Of a stretch of 64,000 bases of DNA, positions 52,877 to 62,630 are shown in pieces. The DNA is from Phaeodactylum tricornutum CCAP 1055/1 (Eukaryota > Bacillariophyta > Bacillariophyceae > Surirellales > Neidiaceae). The stretch is from positions 124,001-188,000 of the forward strand of contig NC_011689.1 of the NCBI RefSeq assembly GCF_000150955.2, in the 5' to 3' direction. Position numbers and translations under genes: made by a program. Under the pieces are notes generated by a model that saw only the letters and a program-made list of their open reading frames with translations, ran no database searches and had not been told where the DNA came from. Numbering within the stretch: the stretch's first letter is position 1; every line of letters begins with the position of its first letter.

Positions 52877-54073
52877 CTAATTATTTCGTTTGACGAAGGC
52901 GTCCGCCATTTGCCGTCGCAACATGTCGTTATCGATGTTGTCACAAGGTACATCCGGAAGAAATCCGTAGTTTAGCAAAAGTTCGGTATCACTTTTGCGA
53001 CCGTACGAAATGTACAGCTGCTGCTGACCATCGGCTTCCTCTTTTATACAATTCGGTCCGATGCTCAATTCGAAGGCATTGGCCAATACGTTAAAGTCAA
53101 TAGTGGAGTCAGCGGACTCGAAGTGGTTGGCGGAGTCGATCAAGGGTAGCAACACAGCCGCCCTGGATGATGGACGCAAAATTCCAACGAACGTTGGTGC
53201 AATAGCAATGGTGGCCAATAGTGCCAAGACACCGTACGATGCGTTGACTTGGGATGATGTGTAGAGGTACCCGGCATAGGAAGCCACAAGGGGAGCCACA
53301 ATGGACGGCAGCAGGCTCACGGTACCGCTCGTCGAAACGCCGCAAAAGGCTCGGCTATGCACAACTTCCATACACCACCGAAACTGCTCCCATGTCGGCA
53401 CGCTGCTATCGACGCTAGAGTCGCCTAGTTTACTATACTTTTCCTTCCATTTTGCTTCTTGTGATTGTGACAAGTCTAGAACCCGCTGCCCCGCATTGCA
53501 CGTTTGGAGATGCTCTCGTTGCGCTACGGTCCAGTGCCTCACTGCGTTAAGCGCCGTACTTGCCGGTACTTCCGATCCGGAAATGGCTGGCACGTTGTCC
53601 CCTTGTGTCAAGAGGCTCACGTATCCGGCCACGCGACTGTCCGATCCTTTCCTTACTTCGTGCCACAAGCGACAAGCCAGATCGGCATCCCATGTATCCA
53701 CGTTGTAATCAGACTTCAGCACGGCTGAGCTCGGAATCGTGGCTAAAAGGGTTTTTGCTATCGGTACAGGCGTACCAGGGCTGGTCGTACTTTTCCATGC
53801 CAAACCGCGCAAAGCTCCTCTTCCGAATGTGGAATGAACTACTGAGGTACAGCAAGTTGCTCCGGAAAGTTTCTGAAACCAGCTTTCAAAGGTTGCAACG
53901 CCTGGTAGTACTGGGGAGGTAGTGTCCACGGTCGACGATGCGTGTTGGACAGAAGCCAACCGTGTCGATCGCCAATCCTGGCGGTAATGGTGAGTGGCTT
54001 GATTGTTGGAATAGGCTGAGGCCAAGACCAGAGTCGAGAAGTGAACAACGACAGCGAGACCAGTGGAGACCAT
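52877..54073 (-). CDS. SET-domain protein (RuBisCO LSMT-like) with a hydrophobic insert
   Basis: A single exon of 398 residues from the ATG at 54073; an in-frame TTG extension is ignored. A signal peptide (VVVHFSTLVLASA) precedes TyrSer, compatible with plastid targeting. The SET-like blocks typical of the LSMT family are visible: STFGRGALRG near 82, IPSSAVL near 114, WEQFRWCMEVVHSRAF near 228, LLPLIDSANH near 310 (N and H conserved), and SDTELLLNYGF. Between the fourth and the fifth block, about residues 250-299, sits a stretch with two membrane-type helices (LLPSIVAPLVASYAGYLY and ASYGVLALLATIAIAPTFVGI) not usual in the family. These proteins methylate lysines of plastid or cytosolic substrates; whether this one still does so is unknown. 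Confidence 0.82.
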   Translation of the reverse strand: MVSTGLAVVVHFSTLVLASAYSNNQATHHYRQDWRSTRLASVQHASSTVDTTSPVLPGVATFESWFQKLSGATCCTSVVHSTFGRGALRGLAWKSTTSPGTPVPIAKTLLATIPSSAVLKSDYNVDTWDADLACRLWHEVRKGSDSRVAGYVSLLTQGDNVPAISGSEVPASTALNAVRHWTVAQREHLQTCNAGQRVLDLSQSQEAKWKEKYSKLGDSSVDSSVPTWEQFRWCMEVVHSRAFCGVSTSGTVSLLPSIVAPLVASYAGYLYTSSQVNASYGVLALLATIAIAPTFVGILRPSSRAAVLLPLIDSANHFESADSTIDFNVLANAFELSIGPNCIKEEADGQQQLYISYGRKSDTELLLNYGFLPDVPCDNIDNDMLRRQMADAFVKRNN

Positions 54074-54878
54074 TGTCAGAGCAAACAAATCAATATGCAA
54101 GCAAAGGATTAGTGTTACAAACAAGTATGTGAGACAGCCGATGCTTGTGTTTGATGGTGACTTTGAATTCAATGTCAATCCAAGGAAGGTGATGTTTTGC
54201 TTTTATAGGTAGTCGCGTCAACGCCTTGTCGATGACGATAGTCTTCGCCGCTTCCGCCATGCGAAAATGTAACGCGTGTGACATGAGGATAAATTCAAAT
54301 TTGAGAGTTTTATGAGGCAAGCTACCAGGACTATGAGTGACGACTATTTTTGTTGGAATTAGGTTTGACTGTGACTATCGAGTACTCTATTCATTCAAGT
54401 AGCTTGCCTAGTTTTCAAACATGCGGCGGTTACTTAAGTAGTTGCGCTCTACTGTCATCTTCACATTGCTCACTTTTGACCAGTTTGACAGGAGAAGCAA
54501 ATCCGGTTCTAGTAGACGAGACCAATGAAGTGCCAGTCAGGAATATCACAAATGACAACTACTGCTCCACAAGTTGACAAGGAGGAACCACACGTGCCAA
54601 GAAAGACTTTTAATTCTTTTGCAGCCCTCTCATACTAAACCCTTGGAGATCTTTTAAGATATAAATTGTTATGGCTTCTACTTGCACTCTTTCTTTGTTC
54701 CGCGAGCCCAACTTAAGAGACCGTCTACACCAAATGGACGTTACAGGCCGTCGCTGCATTGCAAACGAAAGGTTGAAACATGGACGACCCCAACGTGCTG
54801 ATGCTCTGGGGCCAACCCACAGCACACATGAACTCCCCGTGTTGGTGGTAGACAAGAAATTCCGATCCATCCGTACAG
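54074..54878. other. Intergenic region between SET and GT31 genes
   Basis: No gene supported. TTGACTGTGA lies at 54365-54374, about 290 bp upstream of the SET gene start. A short frame at 54350-54577 lacks an ATG at its start. Confidence 0.45.
54365..54374. promoter_or_regulatory. Recurrent TTGACTGTGA motif upstream of the SET gene
   Basis: Farther from the start than most copies, so weaker as a promoter candidate. Confidence 0.3.
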
Positions 54879-56111
54879 CTACCGCGCTATTTGTCCGCGG
54901 TACACTTTTTCGAAAGTCGAGTCTTTGCTGAATTTCCGCCCTTCAAATGGAACTCCATCCGTGCGTGCCTTTTCGCGAGCCCAAATTCGCTTCCATCGAG
55001 GTTCGCCTTTAACCGGGTGTTCCCAAAAGCGATGCGAGCGGCCAATGACGGTCAATTTGACAGGTGTTGTGCTATGAAAGGCCATGGCGGAGATATCGTG
55101 ATCTTCATGACCTTCGCAGTAGGAACATTTGCTGGTCAAGGCTTCCTTTCCGACAAATTTAGCCAAATCTGTGCTCATTATGTACATTTGACCAGCCACA
55201 TACAGGTGAACCCCTTCGTAGGTGTTACCGAAAAAAGACTCGAAACGTATCCGTTCCTCTTCGGTCGTATGTGTCGGCCAGTAGGCCTTGTCTCGGAGGG
55301 CACCAACGTACATGTGTTTATTGTATGGCGCGGGCGGCAAGTTGTTGTAGGCGAACTGGAAAAACTCATGCAAATGTAACAAAGAGTCGGCGTCGCACTT
55401 TGTCACATAATCCAAGTCGTACTCCTCCGCAATCTCGGCGGCATATTTCAGCCAGGTTTGCGACTTGCCTTCATTCATGTTTTCACGAATATTGAGGAGG
55501 GTCATGTCTGGTTCGTTCAGATCTGGGCAAACACCGGTCACTGGGCGGGCAACTTCCATTGGACGTGAATTATCCACGAGTTCCGGAGAGGCGTGGGGAT
55601 TGGCTCCAATGACAAATGTGTAAATGATTTCACACTCGTAGCGTTCTTCAATTGGCTTGGCTTTAAATTCTGGAAGGGAGCAAACTCGAGAATCGTTCCA
55701 GAGCTTGAAGAGTTCGCGATGACGCTTGCGGTAAGTGTGATCGTTCCGGAAATCTGCAGTCAGAATGCCAAATAGGATACGGAGACGGCGACTGTGCGGT
55801 GGTGCTCCAAGTTGGCGATGTACGGGAAGCTGGGAAGTGGTTTCATCAGCAGGTGCGGACATATGCTGGGCCGATGTTGCGACATCGATCGGAACTAGTC
55901 CACGAATTCGCGGGGAGGAGTCTAATACATTAGCAGGGCCGAGACCCCGTCTGGACGTACCGTTACTGCCGAGAGCGCGTGAGCTATTCCACGAAATGAC
56001 GGAACCAAAGAGCTGGAGTGAAAAGCTGGCAATGCAGGTGAGGAGAAAGATACTCTTTAGGTTGCTCACGATTGAACTCCCATTTCCGGAAGGTCGCTTG
56101 TCAGCCTTCAT
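54879..56111 (-). CDS. GT31-like glycosyltransferase, type II membrane protein
   Basis: A single exon. The ATG at 56111 gives 410 residues with a signal anchor near 20-39 (SIFLLTCIASFSLQLFGSVI); an upstream ATG at 56261 would add 50 residues, so either start is possible. After a stem come LRILFGILTADFRNDHTYRK, TFVIGAN, a DYVTKCDADSLLHL block with DxD at D240/D242, GQMYIMSTDLAKFVG and HEDHDISAMAF, the last corresponding to the Glu-Asp motif of beta-1,3-galactosyltransferases. It likely elongates glycans in the Golgi; donor and acceptor are unknown. It is oriented head-to-head with eS26. Confidence 0.85.
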   Translation of the reverse strand: MKADKRPSGNGSSIVSNLKSIFLLTCIASFSLQLFGSVISWNSSRALGSNGTSRRGLGPANVLDSSPRIRGLVPIDVATSAQHMSAPADETTSQLPVHRQLGAPPHSRRLRILFGILTADFRNDHTYRKRHRELFKLWNDSRVCSLPEFKAKPIEERYECEIIYTFVIGANPHASPELVDNSRPMEVARPVTGVCPDLNEPDMTLLNIRENMNEGKSQTWLKYAAEIAEEYDLDYVTKCDADSLLHLHEFFQFAYNNLPPAPYNKHMYVGALRDKAYWPTHTTEEERIRFESFFGNTYEGVHLYVAGQMYIMSTDLAKFVGKEALTSKCSYCEGHEDHDISAMAFHSTTPVKLTVIGRSHRFWEHPVKGEPRWKRIWAREKARTDGVPFEGRKFSKDSTFEKVYRGQIAR

Positions 56112-56261
56112 TTCCGTGAAAGGTAAATAGTGACGCTCGGAAAAGGGCGTAATACTCGCCGTTGTTGCTCCGTCGCTCGAGACGAAGCGACAACGTCTAA
56201 CTTTGTGAACACTGCAAGAAAAAACGAAAAAGTGGTTCCGCACCGACGCCGGCGCTTCCAT

Positions 56262-56925
56262 TCCAGCCGAAGGTAACGGAAATCGATCCCAAAAATGTTC
56301 ATGTGTTAGAGAAATATTAAATAGTCACAACCGGCCGTACATGTCTCCGTGACATATAAGCTACTAAATATATGTTCTCCATATACACCTCGAACTACTC
56401 GCTGACCAATTCCAACACGCGTACCTCCCTTTTCCAACAGAGCCCTCCAGCCAATTGCTGATGTGAAACGCAAAACTTCCTACCGAGAAGATGAGTCCTG
56501 GCATAATTTTGAATCACTCATGGAAAGTTCCTCAACTTACCGCCCTACTAGAACATGAACAACTCGTAGCAAATAGTGCAGCTCCCACCCCCAACAGGAC
56601 TATTGCGATCAAGAAGAGGTATGTGTGTCAGGAGTCTGATTGCGTTAGAAAGCCTTTTTGGCTACCGTTAGAAAGACTTTTTGGCTACCGCTGTTAGAAA
56701 ATAAGGAGAACCTTCGCTGTAGGTAGTTGAGTCAAGAAAAGTGAGAGCTCCACGAAGAGCCTTTTTGTCCTGCGGCCCGGTGCTTCGCTGACCGATACCA
56801 CGAGCTGTTGCTGTACACCAACGGATGATGTACCAGGACGGCCATTATTCATCAGTATGTATGCGCATGTGATTCTTTAGCTGACTCTTTTTGCTTTTGC
56901 TGCAAACAGATTACAATTTGCCAGA
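56262..56925. promoter_or_regulatory. Divergent intergenic region, GT31 and eS26
   Basis: It includes a 23-bp tandem repeat at 56644-56689 (GTTAGAAAGCCTTTTTGGCTACC, second copy with one change). A 68-codon frame at 56491-56697 runs through the repeat and is not called. An intron in the eS26 5' untranslated region is possible but not provable here. Confidence 0.45.
56644..56689. repeat. 23-bp tandem repeat, two copies
   Basis: The two copies differ by one base (C to A). Confidence 0.85.
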
Positions 56926-57240
56926 ATGACTGTCAAACGACGCAACCACGGAAGAAACAAGCACGGCCGAGGCCACGTCAAGCGCGTGCGGTGCGTGTCC
57001 ACCGGCAAGGCCATCCCGAAAGACAAGGCCATCAAGCGCTTTATTGTGCGCAATATTGTCGACGCGAGCTCACTTCGAGATATCAAAGAAGCCAGTGCGT
57101 ACCAAGAATACCAGCTGCCCAAGTTGTACCTGAAAATGTACTACTGTGTGGAAGCAGCCGTCCATCAGCGCATTGTCCGTGGTCGCTCTCGTGAAAATCG
57201 TCGCATTCGAACCCCGCCGCCCCGTTTCCAGCGTAAATAG
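56926..57240 (+). CDS. RPS26: 40S ribosomal protein eS26, zinc-binding cysteines partly lost
   Basis: A single exon of 104 residues. Sequence matches eS26 throughout: [69 protein letters not shown]. It lies at the mRNA exit of the small subunit. In animals and yeast four cysteines (23, 26, 74 and 77) hold zinc. Here Cys23 and Cys74 remain, but position 26 is Thr and 77 is Ala; position 29 (Cys in humans) is Ala. The zinc site therefore looks lost. The C-terminus is shorter than the human protein. Stop lies 72 bp from the convergent CHMP2 gene. Confidence 0.95.
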   Translation: MTVKRRNHGRNKHGRGHVKRVRCVSTGKAIPKDKAIKRFIVRNIVDASSLRDIKEASAYQEYQLPKLYLKMYYCVEAAVHQRIVRGRSRENRRIRTPPPRFQRK

Positions 57241-57312
57241 GAACTAGAAACATCCTTTTTCTTGAAAACAAGATAACGCTATTATTGGGTTTAGATTCGA
57301 TTTCTTTGAACC

Positions 57313-58150
57313 TCATAAAGCGTTCAACCGTGCCTTCAAGTCAGGCAAGACATCCTCCAAGGCAGCTTGCTCTTCCGAAGACAGTTGTTCGCCTTGCGGT
57401 TTGCTCATTGGTGCATTTAATCCAACCATTTGACTATCCAGCTCTATGCCCAACTCTGCCAGTACTTGATTCGTCACTTGATCGGCCTCTTCCTCTATAC
57501 CTTCGGAATCAAACGCATCCATCAACACATCATCCATCATTTCCTCCTTGACCTTCAGCGACTCTGTTTCTTTCTGAAATTGTGCCATAATCTTAGTCGT
57601 CTCCTTGATATTCATTTGTTGATTCGCAACCTTCATACTGTCCGTAACGGATCCAATTGCGGAAACGGCGGCAATTTGCGAGGCCGTCACGGTGGCATGC
57701 ATACCCATCGCACCCAGTTGAGCCTTCGCGGAATGCAGTTTTACTCGTTGTTGTCGCACCTGTACGAGCTGCTTAGCCAATGTTTTCAGGGTCGAGTCGT
57801 TGCTGCCCGACGCCTGTTTCGCACGTTGCTTAATTTCCATCATTAGCGTTTTTTCCTGACGATCGAGTTCACGGACTTCACGCTCCAAGTCCCGTTGGTT
57901 GCTCTGCGAGAAGCATACGAAAATTGGGATCGTCAGAAAAGAAAAATACCCGTTGGAAGAAGCGATTTTCGAAAACAGACTCCATATACGCTACCCCATG
58001 CAGAGGCATCAATGGTCTCGTCGCACGCACGGAAGCAGTGGCGGTCGTGTCGTGTCAGTATCCAGCACTTACCCGTACTTCGCGCTTGGCTTCCCGTTTG
58101 GCCTTCATTGCCGCTTCTTTCGGTGTCTCACGTTTGAACCAGGAACTCAT
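57313..58150 (-). CDS. CHMP2A: ESCRT-III subunit CHMP2/VPS2
   Basis: Two exons, 58150-58073 and 57903-57313, with a GTAAGT donor and GCAG acceptor (169-nt intron), give 222 residues, exactly the length of human CHMP2A. The basic N-terminal helix starts MSSWFKRETPKEAAMKAKRE, then EVRELDRQEKTLMMEIKQRAK, the Met/Gln-rich middle, KEEMMDDVLMDAFDSEGIEEEADQVTNQVLAELG and a C-terminal LEDVLPDLKARLNAL helix, the last being the MIM1-type motif that binds the Vps4 MIT domain. ESCRT-III remodels membranes in endosomal sorting, abscission and nuclear-envelope repair. The first exon was found by splicing out the intron. Confidence 0.94.
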
Positions 58151-59015
58151 GGTCGGGTGGCGTTGTAAATGTCAATGTATTGAATCAGAAAATGGAAACG
58201 GCAGCCTGAGCACCACAACGAAGATGTTGTGGGAGGACAAAATGCTTTGGCAGTCGGTACAGTAACTAGAAAAATTGTTGAAGCTGCAGCAAGCCGAAAG
58301 TACTTGTAGGTACAAGAAAGGTCGCACTAGGCTTTTCGAGTGTGTGTCTCTGTCGTTACCAAAAGAAAAGCTTTACAATCTGGGAGAAAGCGAAGAACGA
58401 CTGGGACTTTTGTCCCGGAACAATCGGCCCCACGGAATTCGAGAGGGCTGTGTAGCGACCGGGGAATGCAACATTTGCGAGTCAAATCAAAACGCAACGG
58501 TCCACGCCACACCACGATACGGTGTCCGGTAGCGGGAATGGAATCTTGTGCGACTCGATGATATTCAAAAAGTCACTCGAGTCCTATATCGTCATATTAG
58601 TGAATCAATATCAATTTACGATTCAACATTTCGCATCACTCACTCATATATGGTAGGTATGCCCCGAAATAGCCCATCATTCACAGTCGACAATGCATTG
58701 GTCGATACCCCGGTATATTGTTAAACTCGATTCGCTAGAGCAGACTACATTTTCTTGTGTTTATGTCACGTTATTGCCAACCAACTTTACTGCCGCAATT
58801 GAAGTCGTATTCTTTCCTAGAATTCACTGTAAGCAGAAGCTCTGGTTCCTGCAATAGTCGAGATGTGCTAGAGACTAGCAAAGAACGAAATTGAGTACAG
58901 ACTAGAGTACTAAATAATTATGAAAGACAACATTGTTTGTAGAAACAAATGCAAACATGGCTGAACCCATGTTGGGGCTACGGAGCGAGCGAAGGACTGC
59001 AAGAGCCTTGGTCGG
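58151..59015. other. Intergenic region
   Basis: No supportable gene. TTCACAGTC near 58680 and TTCACTGTAAG near 58823 match the recurring motif. The AT-rich centre has short frames only. Confidence 0.45.
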
Positions 59016-59642
59016 CTAGGGACGCGATTGTCCTCGGGGATTCCAAGTCGGAGTACACAGACGTTTTGCTTGTGGTCGAAGGACGGCCTCTGGTGGCTCG
59101 TCCTGTACAGGGACCGGGGAGACACCACTGCGATGAGGGTGATCACTTTCGTGCGTTGGTTCTTGTTCCGAATTCCCACGGTGCCAGTGGTCTTCGAGTG
59201 TCCACGCCACGGGGTTAGTACAGCCTCCGGCACGATCATTGCCAGGCCTGGGACTGCGAACCAGAAGGGCTTGATGCAACTCGCGTAAACTCATACTTTC
59301 GTCATCTTCCCCAGTCGGCGACCGCAACTGGCTGGTGACTGGTGAAGTGACTGCTTCTCTCGTTCCATCCACGCGGCATCGCCGTGAGGCTGCTGTAGAT
59401 CGCAAGAGTTCTTTGGACGGAGTTTTGTTGGTTCCGTCAACCCCGACGCGACCAGTGCCGTTTCCAGCAATCGGATGCGGAGATTTGGGAAGCCGCCCCG
59501 GACCCGACTGCAACAGACCCTTTTTGTGCTGACTGGATACCTCCAAATGCTGTCGTAGGACTTGCGAAGGTGACGTCGGATGGAGAGCGGTGCGGGTGGA
59601 AGCACCGGATGCCAAAGTCGTGCCGTGGCGAGAAACTCGCAT
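59016..59642 (-). CDS. Uncertain Ser/Pro/Arg-rich hypothetical protein
   Basis: An open frame of 208 residues from the ATG at 59642. It is Ser, Thr, Pro and Arg rich (TPSKELLRSTAASR, MSLRELHQALLVRSPRPG) and probably disordered. In-frame sequence upstream of the ATG carries KENHQGSQTPT, a KEN-box-like string, so the gene might have an upstream exon joined through a CCACAG acceptor near 59692, but no matching first exon could be fixed. The C-terminal 70 residues have less natural composition and could be read-through of an intron. I include it with low confidence and propose no function. Confidence 0.35.
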   Translation of the reverse strand: MRVSRHGTTLASGASTRTALHPTSPSQVLRQHLEVSSQHKKGLLQSGPGRLPKSPHPIAGNGTGRVGVDGTNKTPSKELLRSTAASRRCRVDGTREAVTSPVTSQLRSPTGEDDESMSLRELHQALLVRSPRPGNDRAGGCTNPVAWTLEDHWHRGNSEQEPTHESDHPHRSGVSPVPVQDEPPEAVLRPQAKRLCTPTWNPRGQSRP

Positions 59643-60507
59643 GGTGGGAGTCTGTGAGCCTTGGTGATTCTCTTTGTCCACCGAGAAATGGCTGTGGCTA
59701 GGATTGTGTCTAGTAGAGGTGCAACAAGTGAGAAAATGTGTGGGTTGCGGAAGCGGTACGAGGGAACAGCGAGACAATGCCGAGTTCTGTCAAACCTCTT
59801 TCGGCTTTTTGGAACCACAAGACTCCAACGAACAGAATATGCGATCTGTCATGTTTGGTGAACTTACCCATGAGGTGAGGGGAATATACTTTTCCCAGTC
59901 GTTGAGGGCGCGTCGTCCATGGTTTCGTACTAATGAGACCAAGAAAAAGGTAAGGTGCAAGTGATGCGATAATATAGTCAAAAAACTCTTCCAAAGAACC
60001 GCGTGAAAACCCAATCTTTCCCCTTTCTCCACGGAACCCTCTCTAGACCAAAAACAGATACTCCTTTGCGGATACGAGAAAAATATCGTAAGCACTACAC
60101 AGGCTTTGCCGTTCCACGATCTCTTGTCAGTTGTTGTCGCTTTCTTTGGCGGCGAGAGAAATCGCCATGGCCATTCGTGTTGGGCGAACGGGAGAGCGGA
60201 AAGGGTACGATTTTTGTTAGGGGCAACCTATGCGTTTAACAGATTGAGTACCGTTTTGCCAACGGCTATACACACCGAAGCAAAAGTCACGAAGGTTGAG
60301 CGTGAGTCGTATGTGACATAAAGTTGACCCGTGAGATGCACCCGGGAATAGGTAAAGTTCCGTGACACAAGGATTGGAAAACCTCAGGGTCAAACGAATC
60401 CGTGCACATCACAGTCAAACCATCAACTGACTGTCGGTATCCCAGCAACCTGCCAATCGATCCTGATACGACTAGTGGCGAGGAGAGCAGCCTCGGGACG
60501 CTGGACG
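59643..60507. other. Intergenic region before the triple-fusion gene
   Basis: No firm gene. It holds TCACAGTCA at 60409-60417 and the related GACTGTCGG just after it. Confidence 0.4.
60409..60417. promoter_or_regulatory. Recurrent TCACAGTCA motif upstream of the fusion gene
   Basis: About 95 bp upstream of the ATG at 60508. Confidence 0.4.
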
Positions 60508-62067
60508 ATGCGCGGCGTACTCTTCTGTCTCATTCTTACGGTCTCTGTCTTCGTCAAAATTTGTAGTAGTTACGTTACACGTTCGGCCTCGGTAAGCCGA
60601 AGGCTTCGTCGACGGGTACGATCGGTTGTGGTGGACGGTGAGGATACCAGCCCCCGTGCCACCTTTTCATTGCGTGATCTCGACGCTGTTGAACGCTTTC
60701 CCAAACTCATCGTATTTGATCTCGACAATACGCTTTGGACTCCTGATCTTTACCAGATACGACAAAGACAGGCTCCCGTGCCGAACAAGGATATTCGTCT
60801 GTTCCCCGATGCCGCCTTGATTCTCGCATATCTCGCACAACGAGAACTGAGAGTACCCGCTAGCAACGTGCAACTCGCCTTGGCGTCACGCACGAGCAAG
60901 TCATCGTGGGCCTACCAGCTACTCGACGGATTCGTTGTTCAAGGGCGTCCTCTGCGAGAACTGTTTGCGTTCGTCGAGATTTACACCGGCAGCAAGCGCA
61001 AGCATTTCGAAAGCCTCCGGGCTTCTTGCAGTAACGTCGCCTACCACAATATGCTCTTCTTCGATGACGACGCTCGTCTCAACCTTGGAGAAGTCAGCAG
61101 CATGGGTGTCTTGTGTTGCCACACCCCGCACGGCATCACCATTGATCACTTTGTCGCGTCCGTACTCGCATTCCAGCAACGCAAATCGGCGCACGCCGAC
61201 GGCCACTGGATGGGCGACGTTCTGAACGCGGAGTCTTTGAATTTGGTTACGTCCGTGGATCCACAACATTCAAAAAGCAACGTCCACACGGGTCGCGTCT
61301 TGACCGGGACCGTCAAGTTTTATTCCGCGCCGAAACGGTTCGGCTTTGTCCGCGACGGCGAATCCAGCCACGAATACTTTTTTCACGAATCCAAAATTCC
61401 GGCTGGCTCAGTAGTACAGAAAGGTGACACGGTGGTCTTCGAATCGGCGGTGGACGGCCAAGGACGCGCGTCGGCTGTTCTTCTTTCGATGAATGGTGTC
61501 ACCCAGACGGAGGCGATGGGGGTCGATAGCCGTACTCCGATTGCATCCAACAATGTTTCGGACGACATGCTTTCCATGCCATGCTTTTCCATGAGCCAAC
61601 CGTTCGCGTCACTCTTGTTGAATGGCGTGAAAACGGTGGAAAGTCGGAACAACAACATGTTTGCCAAACTGGCTCCCGGCACACAGGTTTTGCTTCACTG
61701 CGGACGACGGGATTGGCCGGACCAAACAAGCTTTCGAAAGATTCTGATGGAGCATAGGGACAACAACGATCATACCGAGATTGATCGACTCTGTCGCTTG
61801 CCGGAGGGATTCGGCAAAGGCCACGTGGTGGGTGTGGTGACGGTCGGTGCCACCTATCGTCGGGATACGCACTCGGTCGTGCCCACGACTCTGGAACGAC
61901 ACGTATTGGCTCCCGGGGACGCCGTGGGAAGGTTTTGTACGCCTATTGCCAAAGCCGCCTGGTTGTCCCATTCGGTGCCACTGGTCCGGGGCGGTCCCGG
62001 TATTTTCACCGTGGAAATACCAAAGACGTGTCTGCCGGAGGATTGCGAACACACCAATGCATTCTAG
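60508..62067 (+). CDS. MDP-1 phosphatase - cold-shock domain - ASCH domain fusion
   Basis: A single exon of 519 residues from the ATG at 60508; a GTG 33 nt upstream is in frame. An N-terminal hydrophobic stretch (MRGVLFCLILTVSVFV) looks like a signal peptide. Residues 65-220 form a HAD phosphatase of the magnesium-dependent phosphatase-1 type: LIVFDLDNTLWTP (Asp71, Asp73), LALASRTS, GSKRKHF with Lys, and MLFFDDDARLN. Residues 265-326 form a cold-shock domain: GTVKFYSAPKRFGFVRDG and EYFFHESKIPAGSVVQKGD match RNP1 and RNP2. Residues 358-510 read as an ASCH domain (SMSQPFASLLLNGVKTVESR, LLHCGRRDW, HVVGVVTVG). MDP-1 acts on protein tyrosine or sugar phosphates; CSD and ASCH domains bind nucleic acid. 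The combined role is unknown. Confidence 0.88.
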   Translation: MRGVLFCLILTVSVFVKICSSYVTRSASVSRRLRRRVRSVVVDGEDTSPRATFSLRDLDAVERFPKLIVFDLDNTLWTPDLYQIRQRQAPVPNKDIRLFPDAALILAYLAQRELRVPASNVQLALASRTSKSSWAYQLLDGFVVQGRPLRELFAFVEIYTGSKRKHFESLRASCSNVAYHNMLFFDDDARLNLGEVSSMGVLCCHTPHGITIDHFVASVLAFQQRKSAHADGHWMGDVLNAESLNLVTSVDPQHSKSNVHTGRVLTGTVKFYSAPKRFGFVRDGESSHEYFFHESKIPAGSVVQKGDTVVFESAVDGQGRASAVLLSMNGVTQTEAMGVDSRTPIASNNVSDDMLSMPCFSMSQPFASLLLNGVKTVESRNNNMFAKLAPGTQVLLHCGRRDWPDQTSFRKILMEHRDNNDHTEIDRLCRLPEGFGKGHVVGVVTVGATYRRDTHSVVPTTLERHVLAPGDAVGRFCTPIAKAAWLSHSVPLVRGGPGIFTVEIPKTCLPEDCEHTNAF

Positions 62068-62630
62068 TTTTGCTAGATGTGCATGCTATCGGTGACAGTG
62101 TGCGTCTATAGTGAGATCAAGTACATGTAAGTGAGCGGTCAACGTTCGTCGTTCGTCTCTCTAGTTTCGAAATGATGATGGGTAGCGAAATGGCAGGAGT
62201 ATCAAACTATATAACAGTAACTGTAAACTGGAATCATGCTTTTTGTGTCGCCTAGAGTTGCTGCAAACTGCTACAATCTTGGCATTCCTGATTCCGGATT
62301 GGGGTATCCTCACAGTCAATCCTGCATTCGTATCCTCACGTTTTTCTCATCGATCAATTGCATTCCAGTAAACAGTAACATAACATGAACTGCAAACCCA
62401 TTCGTAGTCCGGGACGAATTTGGTACGCATTCTTCGTTGAAGGAAGAGGTATGTCATAAATCTACTCCACGATGAAGAACCCAATCTTGTACACACGTTG
62501 AAACAGTAAGAGTGCTTAAGGAGCTGTTTTAACAGTCAATCGGATCAACAAGTCCTTTCAGGTTTTCAGCGCCTCTCGATCGCGAGAAAAAAAAGAGCGT
62601 CAACCACGAGCACTACCGCTACAACGAGGA
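62068..62630. promoter_or_regulatory. Intergenic region upstream of the TrhO-like gene
   Basis: It contains TCACAGTCA at 62310-62318 and AACAGTCAATC near 62531. No gene is supported. Confidence 0.45.
62310..62318. promoter_or_regulatory. Recurrent TCACAGTCA motif upstream of the TrhO-like gene
   Basis: About 310 bp upstream of the ATG at 62631; a second copy lies about 100 bp from it. Confidence 0.3.
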
